NCBI RefSeq assembly: GCF_038002345.1 | Contig: NZ_JBBOCJ010000001.1 | Coordinates: forward strand, 4,402,001-4,466,000 | Reading direction: 5' to 3' | DNA length: 64,000 nt | Source of the DNA: Paenibacillus sp. FSL M7-0420 | GTDB taxonomy: Bacteria; Bacillota; Bacilli; Paenibacillales; Paenibacillaceae | The notes under the pieces: generated by a model | Databases searched by the model: none | The model's input: the letters and a program-made list of their open reading frames with translations, nothing else | Told to the model about the DNA's origin: nothing | Made by a program: the position numbers and the translations under genes | In this document: one piece after another, positions 59,024-64,000 of the stretch | Layout: each line of letters starts with the position of its first letter | Numbering within the stretch: the first letter of the stretch is position 1

Positions 59024-59530
59024 TTAAGAAATTCCGTATTCCAATGCTTTTTTCACATAGCTTTCACTTGTGCGTGCCATCCTCAGCAGATCCTGCTCAG
59101 TCAATTCACGGACCACTTTGGCCGGTGTGCCCAAGGAGAGCGTGTACGGAGGAATGATTGTGTTCTCGGTTACAATGGAGCCGGCTCCTACTAAAGCATA
59201 TTCACCAATCTCTGCTCCGTTCAGTACAATTGCACCCATTCCGATTAATGTGCCCTTGCCTATCCGGCAGCCGTGGATGATTGCTGAATGCCCGACCGAG
59301 ATGTCATCCTCCAGCACCAGCGGCAATCCGTCCGCCACATGGCCGACCACACCGTCCTGGATATTGCAGCGCTCCCCGATGATCACCGGCGCCAGGTCAC
59401 CGCGAAGTACAGCGTTGAACCAGACACTGGATTGTTTGCTTATTCTTACATCGCCAACGAGCTTAGCGCCTTCCGCCACATAGACCGTTTCGTCAAGCTG
59501 CGGTATGTAACTCCCATAGGCAATCCGCAT
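59024..59530 (-). CDS. Gamma-class carbonic anhydrase-like protein
   Basis: A 168-residue left-handed beta-helix protein with hexapeptide repeats (VGDVRISKQSSVWFNAVLRG; IGKGTLIGMGAIVLNGAEIG). Histidines in VVGHVADG and VGHSAIIHGC match the three zinc ligands of the family. It may hydrate CO2 or act as an acyltransferase-like scaffold; many bacterial members have no proven activity. It lies 18 bp before the IDEAL-domain gene and shares its transcript. Confidence 0.87.
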   Translation of the reverse strand: MRIAYGSYIPQLDETVYVAEGAKLVGDVRISKQSSVWFNAVLRGDLAPVIIGERCNIQDGVVGHVADGLPLVLEDDISVGHSAIIHGCRIGKGTLIGMGAIVLNGAEIGEYALVGAGSIVTENTIIPPYTLSLGTPAKVVRELTEQDLLRMARTSESYVKKALEYGIS

Positions 59531-59541
59531 CTCTCTCCTCC

Positions 59542-60630
59542 TTACCTGAGCAGATGCTTCGGCACAGCCGCTTCACATCCCCAGGGTGTCATCATGGCCA
59601 CTGTTCCTGCGGGTTCCTCACCAAGCTTAAGCATGCCCAGATGCAGCATCATCCGCAAGATTCGCTGTTCGAGAATGGAAGCGGCATCATCGTAATAAAA
59701 GGGCTTGATCAGCCAGCCGATTCCTTCTGACAGCGAGGCTGTGGTCACCCATCTGCCGGCACTTAGACTAATCCAGTAGACCAGCGAAGGCAAATTGGGA
59801 ATAGCCCCTTTATACAGTCTTAACCAAAAGGAGAATAACTGCATCAGCTTTTCCGATTTCCCCTCCGCCAGAAAATGCTCGCCTGCCGCTGTAAGCTGCA
59901 GCCTGTAGCCCTCCTCGGAGATCCAGCGGCGGTGGCGGGCATAATCGTACAGCAGGGCAAATCTCGGCGGATAATGCTCACAAGCCCTGCCGTAGCCGAA
60001 CCTCCAGCCGCCCTTGCCGAGTAAAGGCTCTGCAATCTGCAGCGCATTCATCACTCCCTGCTGATTGCGCTTATAGAGCGCGCCTTCCTGGTTCAGTTCA
60101 GGCTCATTCTCCTTCACATACCGCAGGAACAGCAGCAGATCTCCGGCCAGTAAATCCCCCTCTCCCCTGTACACCGCCGGCTCCGGGCCCGGAACAATCC
60201 GCTCCTGCAAATACTGTCCCATCTGCTCACGGAAGCGCTTCTTCAGATCCAGCGGCACCTGGAACAGATACCGGCTCTGCTGGGAAGCTCCGCTGAACAG
60301 CCAGCCGCTGTTCTTAAGCCGGCTGACCAGCTCGCGGTAGTCACCGCTTTTGCCGGGCGGGGCATCGAAGGATGCCTGCCTGGCCGCAGCCAGCAGATCC
60401 TCCAGGCTGAAGTGGCTGCGTTCATCGAAGAGCAGGCTGTTCAGCAACCGCAGCTCTCCTGGGGAACTCCCCTTAATATGGGACTCCATGAACTCCCGGC
60501 TGCCTAAGGTGATCAAAATATTCTGAATCAAATCATGTTTGGAATTCCGTTTGCATTCACACTGATAGCGTCCCGCAATGGCGGTCAGCTGACCAATGTC
60601 TGCATAAGTGAGCATATCCGCCAGATTCAT
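59542..60630 (-). CDS. Uncharacterised cytoplasmic protein (362 aa)
   Basis: I do not recognise a firm family. The N-terminus (MNLADMLTYADIGQLTAIAG; SKHDLIQNILITLGSREFME) looks like a SAP/HeH-type helical module. The rest resembles the winged-helix helicase-associated region found in some XPB-like proteins (LLNSLLFDERSHFSLEDLLA; YRLQLTAAGEHFLAEGKSEK; YDDAASILEQRILRMMLHLG). There are no Walker motifs, membrane segments or signal peptide. It ends 11 bp before the carbonic-anhydrase gene, so the two are probably co-transcribed. A role in DNA transactions is a guess. Confidence 0.6.
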   Translation of the reverse strand: MNLADMLTYADIGQLTAIAGRYQCECKRNSKHDLIQNILITLGSREFMESHIKGSSPGELRLLNSLLFDERSHFSLEDLLAAARQASFDAPPGKSGDYRELVSRLKNSGWLFSGASQQSRYLFQVPLDLKKRFREQMGQYLQERIVPGPEPAVYRGEGDLLAGDLLLFLRYVKENEPELNQEGALYKRNQQGVMNALQIAEPLLGKGGWRFGYGRACEHYPPRFALLYDYARHRRWISEEGYRLQLTAAGEHFLAEGKSEKLMQLFSFWLRLYKGAIPNLPSLVYWISLSAGRWVTTASLSEGIGWLIKPFYYDDAASILEQRILRMMLHLGMLKLGEEPAGTVAMMTPWGCEAAVPKHLLR

Positions 60631-60695
60631 CTCTCATCGCCTCACTGTTTTACTACCATTATGGGAAATACAGCCCTTTTTATTCCTTCTGCCGC

Positions 60696-60722
60696 AAAAA
60701 AAATAACCCGAAGGGTCGGGTT
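60696..60722 (-). terminator. Intrinsic terminator overlapping the phosphatase stop codon
   Basis: AACCCGA pairs with TCGGGTT around a 4-nt loop, followed by A and eight U residues on the minus strand. The stop codon TAA (60721-60723) forms the base of the stem. Confidence 0.85.
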
Positions 60723-61308
60723 AATGCTGTTTTTGTAAAATATGACGGGTACAGTTGTACAATAAAGGATTCCATTCCTGCTCGTTCTTCTCCAGAATCG
60801 TGAGTGAGAGATTGCCGAGCCGTTCCGAATATTTGTCTTTGTAGAGTGCGGTGTAGAGCTGTGCAAGGAATCCTCCATGGGAGATGACCAGGACATTCTT
60901 ACCCGGGAACCGGGCCGTAATATCCTCCAGGAACGCAAGTCCCCGGACCTGAAGCGCCTCATCGCTCTCCTGTCCCAGAGACAGCAGCTTCCAATCCTTG
61001 CCCCACTTGGCTTCACGGGCTTCGGCTGTCATGCCCTCCACCTGGCCGTAGGCTCGCTCACGGATACGGTCATCCGGCTCAAGTAAAGGAATGCCCAGCT
61101 TGGCCGCTACGATCTTGCCGGTCTCTGCTGCACGGGACAGACTGCTCGTAATACAATAGTCCCAGTGATACGGCTCCTGCAGCAGCCGGTCACCCAGCAT
61201 CTCAGCCTGCCGCCTGCCTTCATCATTCAGTGGAATATCACTTTGTCCCTGAATTTTACCTACTGCATTCCAATCCGTCAGCCCATGGCGTATTAAGCCG
61301 ATCAGCAT
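60721..61308 (-). CDS. Histidine phosphatase family protein (phosphoglycerate-mutase-like)
   Basis: A 195-residue phosphatase. The phospho-histidine motif is LIGLIRHGLTDWNAVGKIQG; the second histidine is in VLVISHGGFLAQLYTALYKD, and the acid residue region in RIRERAYGQVEGMTAEAREA. It resembles GpmB/CobC/PhoE-type enzymes. The substrate is unknown. It is a monocistronic unit ending in its own terminator. Confidence 0.87.
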   Translation of the reverse strand: MLIGLIRHGLTDWNAVGKIQGQSDIPLNDEGRRQAEMLGDRLLQEPYHWDYCITSSLSRAAETGKIVAAKLGIPLLEPDDRIRERAYGQVEGMTAEAREAKWGKDWKLLSLGQESDEALQVRGLAFLEDITARFPGKNVLVISHGGFLAQLYTALYKDKYSERLGNLSLTILEKNEQEWNPLLYNCTRHILQKQH

Positions 61309-61422
61309 CGCCTATCACCGTTCCCTTCCCTATTTATGTTTGCTTAATAATGTAACACGAATGAAAACAAATGTCTTCTTTTTTAGAACAAGTGGAAACA
61401 CATACATTCTTGTATTCAAATC

Positions 61423-61456
61423 AAAAACCCTCTTCTCCATGCTCGGGAAGGGGGTT
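61423..61456 (-). terminator. Intrinsic terminator of the sigma/anti-sigma operon
   Basis: AACCCCCTTC pairs with GAAGAGGGTT on the minus strand, followed by a U-rich tail. It lies directly after the anti-sigma gene. Confidence 0.8.
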
Positions 61457-61457
61457 C

Positions 61458-62048
61458 TCATTGTCTGCGGTACCGGTTCAGACGGACCAGCAGGAATATG
61501 GATAATCCGACGCCCAGCGTCGACAATACCATCCAGTACTGCGGATGTGCAGGGCCCATACTGGCCACCAGCGGCTCAATAATCCCGCCCTCAGACTCTA
61601 CCGGATAGGAAGAAGACCAGTCCAGGGTTAAGCCTGCCACACCTGTCTCGACGATCCCGCTCTGTGCCGCCGTCGTATTCGAGGGGGTCTTGAACACGGT
61701 GAAATATAGGAAGCTTGAGATAAACACCGCTAAGAAACAGGCAATCCAGAGGCTTAAGCGATGCCGGAATACTGTAGAACTCCCCGCAGACTTCCCGTCA
61801 CCGGGCATAAGCCAGGGGCTCTCCAGATAGATCCGCTCCATCACCTTACTGTTAATCGCTTCTGCCCGCTCATCGCTGACATCGAATCTTGTATCCTGCA
61901 TAAGCTCACTGGTCTCCTGCCACAGCGCCCATTCGGCACTGCAGTAGGAGCAGGTTGCGATATGTCTCTCAAGTCTAATCCGCCTGGGATCTGTGGGGGG
62001 AGCGTCCCACAAGTGTGGAATGGAATCCTGCGCTTCCCTGCAATTCAT
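61458..62048 (-). CDS. Anti-sigma factor with zinc-finger (zf-HC2) domain
   Basis: A 196-residue membrane regulator that should hold the adjacent sigma factor. The N-terminal zinc-binding anti-sigma motif H-x3-C-x2-C is in ERHIATCSYCSAEWALW. A membrane helix (LWIACFLAVFISSFLYFTVF), an extracytoplasmic stretch of about 60 residues and a second membrane helix at the end (WMVLSTLGVGLSIFLLVRLN) follow. It starts 6 bp after the sigma gene. The inducing signal is unknown. Confidence 0.85.
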   Translation of the reverse strand: MNCREAQDSIPHLWDAPPTDPRRIRLERHIATCSYCSAEWALWQETSELMQDTRFDVSDERAEAINSKVMERIYLESPWLMPGDGKSAGSSTVFRHRLSLWIACFLAVFISSFLYFTVFKTPSNTTAAQSGIVETGVAGLTLDWSSSYPVESEGGIIEPLVASMGPAHPQYWMVLSTLGVGLSIFLLVRLNRYRRQ

Positions 62049-62053
62049 AGGCC

Positions 62054-62641
62054 TTACACCCTCTCAGCCTGCTCTTCAACGTCAGGCTCATAGAAATAGG
62101 ATTCGAGCTGGAGCTTCACACTGCTCCTTGCCCGGAACAGCAGTGACTTCACTGAACTGACGCTCTGATCCAGAATCACGGCAATTTCCTGGTAATCCAT
62201 CTGATCATATTCACGCAGAATCAGCGCGGAGCGCTGCTTCTCCGGGAGATTGTTAATCGCTTCGCGGACGAGCTCCATCCGTTCCTTGCGCAGTGCTGCC
62301 TGTTCCGGGGCAACATCAAGCGGTGCCACAGGTGTATAGCCGCTCTCTTCAAGCGACACATTCCCGGCACGGTTCTTGCGAAGCTCACTGAGCACTGTAT
62401 TGCGGGCAATGGTGTACAGCCATGTGGAGAAAGAAGCATCCACTTCCCGGAAGGAATGAAGACTCCGGAAGGCTTTGTAGAAGGTCTCTGAACAGAGGTC
62501 TTCGGCAATCAGCTCCATATGGGAGTTCTTCAGCATGTGGTACACAAAAGCCAATATCTTGCGTTGATATCGTCGCATGAGTTCCGAATATAATTCTGTA
62601 TCGCCTTGCTTGATTAGCTGGATCAACTGGGAATCCGTCAT
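62054..62641 (-). CDS. ECF RNA polymerase sigma factor
   Basis: A 195-residue extracytoplasmic-function sigma factor. Region 2: YQRKILAFVYHMLKNSHMEL...AEDLCSETFYKAFRSLHSFR, with FSTWLYTIARNTVLSELRK. Region 4: INNLPEKQRSALILREYDQM...QEIAVILDQSVSSVKSLLFR. It is paired with the downstream zf-HC2 anti-sigma gene. The upstream sequence on the minus strand contains GCAACTTTTTG about 16 nt before CGGTATAA, which may be an autoregulated ECF promoter. Confidence 0.9.
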   Translation of the reverse strand: MTDSQLIQLIKQGDTELYSELMRRYQRKILAFVYHMLKNSHMELIAEDLCSETFYKAFRSLHSFREVDASFSTWLYTIARNTVLSELRKNRAGNVSLEESGYTPVAPLDVAPEQAALRKERMELVREAINNLPEKQRSALILREYDQMDYQEIAVILDQSVSSVKSLLFRARSSVKLQLESYFYEPDVEEQAERV

Positions 62642-63021
62642 GGTGAGTCGGCCCTCCTCGCCCTTGCACGTGTAATCCCGTCCGGTCCGTATCTACTTAT
62701 ACCGGGCAGGTAACAAAAAGTTGCGGCATACCTTCATTTTTTGCAGCACAAAAATCCAATCTTCCTATGTATATTCAACTTACCGTTATTTAAGGCTTCC
62801 AACCTTCAATTCCTTTTGTAGACAGAAGAATGGCAGCATTCTCCTTACAGGACAACACAGCCCGTCTCCACTTGTTCAGCAAGCGGTTACCTATACTTGG
62901 AAGGAATCTATAAACATACTTAACCCAGTATAGCATAGTTTCTAACGGGAGGAAATTAATAGACTTTGAGAGATGCGCAGACAGTCCGATGAAAGCGGTC
63001 TTTTTTTCTTTAAATAAAGTG

Positions 63022-63050
63022 TTGACAATATGTAAACGGATACATATAAT
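63022..63050 (+). promoter_or_regulatory. Consensus sigma-A promoter of a candidate small RNA
   Basis: TTGACA (63022-63027), a 17-bp spacer and TATAAT (63045-63050) are perfect matches to both hexamers. No open reading frame with a ribosome site follows. Confidence 0.85.
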
Positions 63051-63056
63051 AAAAGT

Positions 63057-63149
63057 ACAGTATGGTTTCTCTCCACTCCTATCCAAACACTACACGGTTC
63101 CAAGAAATTGTGAACTGTAACCGCTTATTATGTAAGCGGTCTTTTTTTT
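63057..63149 (+). ncRNA. Candidate ~93-nt small RNA with strong terminator
   Basis: The transcript would start near 63057 and end in ACCGCTTA-TTATG-TAAGCGGT (63120-63140) plus C and U8. A second stem, ACGGTTC with GAACTGT, can form just before it. The 5' third is an unpaired pyrimidine-rich stretch (GGTTTCTCTCCACTCCTATC) able to pair with Shine-Dalgarno sequences. It lies between the sigma gene and tyrA. A related half terminator (AAGCGGTCTTTTTTT) occurs at about 62991-63007. The remainder of the gap 62642-63280 shows no gene. Confidence 0.65.
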
Positions 63150-63244
63150 GTCCATTTTTACGAACATTTGGGTATTTACTCGCCGCTTGTATACTGCCGG
63201 AGCCGGGGCATCATCTGATAGCAGTTGGATTTGCTCTATTAAAT

Positions 63245-63277
63245 AAATAAGAACCGAGGCATCCGGCCCCGGCTCTA
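63245..63277 (-). terminator. Terminator of tyrA
   Basis: AGAGCCGGGG pairs with CCTCGGTTCT (G-U pairs included) on the minus strand, followed by a weak TATTTATT tail, a few bases after the stop codon. Confidence 0.65.
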
Positions 63278-63280
63278 CTT

Positions 63281-64000
63281 TTACATATATACGGTATAAT
63301 CATTCTCCTGCAGCAGAATTCTGGCCCGCTCCATATCGTTCTCCTGGCGGAAGGACAAGCGCATGATCCCTGGAACATCCTCGCGGCTCTCAATAATCTG
63401 CACGTTGCTAAGGTTGATGCCCTGGTCGCCCAGCTCCGTAGCAATCCGGCCGATAATGCCGGGGTGATCGGGAACATCAATATGCAGATCGAACAGAGGA
63501 GTGATCATTCCCTTCCGCCGCTCAGGAAGCTGGCTGCGGAACTGATTCGCCTCCTGGAAGGCCGACTCGATTCCTGCGCCATCCCCGCTCTCCAGCAGAT
63601 GGATGAATGAGGACACCTCGTCGTTCCAGTCCTTCAGCAGCCGCAGCATCACAGAGCGGTTATTCAGCAGAATATCGCGCCAGATGATCGGATCGCTCGA
63701 GGCAATGCGGGTAATATCACGGAAGCCCCCGGCAGCCAGCGTGCTATACAAGGAGTCCGAATGATCGTAGGCATGAATCTGATTCACCAGGGCTACCGCA
63801 ATAATATGCGGCAGATGGCTGATCGCTCCAACAATCTCATCGTGACGCTCCGGATCAAGCCGGACAATCTGCGCTCTCGTATGCAGCAAGAGCGACTCCA
63901 GTGCCTGATATGCCGCTTCAGGTACACCCGGCGGGGGCGTAAGCACGTAGTACGCATTCTCGAACAGTAAGGAGGAGGCAGCTTCTACTCCCGAGCGCTC
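63281..64000 (-). CDS. tyrA: Prephenate dehydrogenase, C-terminal part (5' end beyond window)
   Basis: Oxidative decarboxylation of prephenate in tyrosine synthesis. The visible 239 residues begin inside the Rossmann domain (ERSGVEAASSLLFENAYYVL). The helical prephenate-dehydrogenase domain follows (VGAISHLPHIIAVALVNQIH; LAAGGFRDITRIASSDPIIW), then a C-terminal ACT domain (FDLHIDVPDHPGIIGRIATE; QGINLSNVQIIESREDVPG) that should bind the feedback inhibitor. The reading frame is open to the right edge, so the start lies outside. Confidence 0.93.
   Translation of the reverse strand, partial: ERSGVEAASSLLFENAYYVLTPPPGVPEAAYQALESLLLHTRAQIVRLDPERHDEIVGAISHLPHIIAVALVNQIHAYDHSDSLYSTLAAGGFRDITRIASSDPIIWRDILLNNRSVMLRLLKDWNDEVSSFIHLLESGDGAGIESAFQEANQFRSQLPERRKGMITPLFDLHIDVPDHPGIIGRIATELGDQGINLSNVQIIESREDVPGIMRLSFRQENDMERARILLQENDYTVYM

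Noticed and set aside
62790..63086. 98-residue minus-strand frame across the candidate small RNA
   Set aside because: No ribosome site, odd composition, and it is crossed by a consensus promoter on the other strand.

Overview
The window looks like a chromosomal segment of a Paenibacillus-type member of the Bacillota. The gene order follows the Bacillus subtilis qcrABC-ypjAB-ypjD-dapB-mgsA-bshB1-bshA-cca-birA-panBCD-dinG-ypmB-asnS-dnaD-nth neighbourhood. Purine-rich Shine-Dalgarno sites, GTG/TTG starts, U-tract intrinsic terminators, a T-box leader, bacillithiol genes, an SLH-domain surface protein and YesM/YesN-type two-component genes fit the same group. Most genes lie on the minus strand. 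I saw no rRNA, tRNA, insertion sequence, prophage or CRISPR array.

Layout. 1-7.3 kb: sugar-uptake locus (mglA partial, mglB) with its own histidine kinase, AraC-type response regulator and an extra sugar-binding lipoprotein. 7.3-14 kb: GNAT acetyltransferase, purT, and a double-dynamin gene (dynA) split by an apparent -1 frameshift; two repeat-rich intergenic regions flank purT. 14.3-22.4 kb: a small conserved protein, endonuclease III, an SLH surface protein, a GerMN lipoprotein and two paralogous N-acetylmuramoyl-L-alanine amidases. 22.5-30 kb: leuCD with a divergent LysR regulator, then proBAC (+ strand) under a T-box leader. 30-43 kb: dnaD, asnS, ackA, hbd, a short FtsH-like protease with a partner gene, a nucleotidyltransferase, ypmB, dadD, rex and dinG. 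43-53 kb: TPR protein, panBCD with a long attenuator-bearing leader, birA, cca, bshA, bshB1, mgsA, dapB, a second TPR protein and ypjD. 53-64 kb: YpjC-like membrane protein (+), ypjB, ypjA, qcrCBA, DUF2487 protein, IDEAL-domain protein, gamma carbonic anhydrase, an unrecognised 362-aa protein, a histidine phosphatase, an ECF sigma/anti-sigma pair and the 3' part of tyrA.

How the parts work together: amino-acid and cofactor synthesis (Leu, Pro, Tyr, Lys/diaminopimelate, pantothenate, biotin attachment, bacillithiol) sits beside respiration (bc complex, Rex, acetate kinase) and envelope maintenance.

The least expected signals are non-coding or architectural: (i) an ~85-bp RNA-like element in three copies, each immediately downstream of the terminator of a different minus-strand gene and able to fold two mutually exclusive ways; (ii) a ~93-nt candidate small RNA with a consensus promoter and strong terminator at 63.0-63.15 kb; (iii) a membrane protease resembling FtsH without its extracytoplasmic domain, next to a gene for a separate single-pass extracytoplasmic protein; (iv) a promoter-leader-terminator arrangement ahead of panB. 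All functional statements rest on reading the sequence and recalling families; no search was run.
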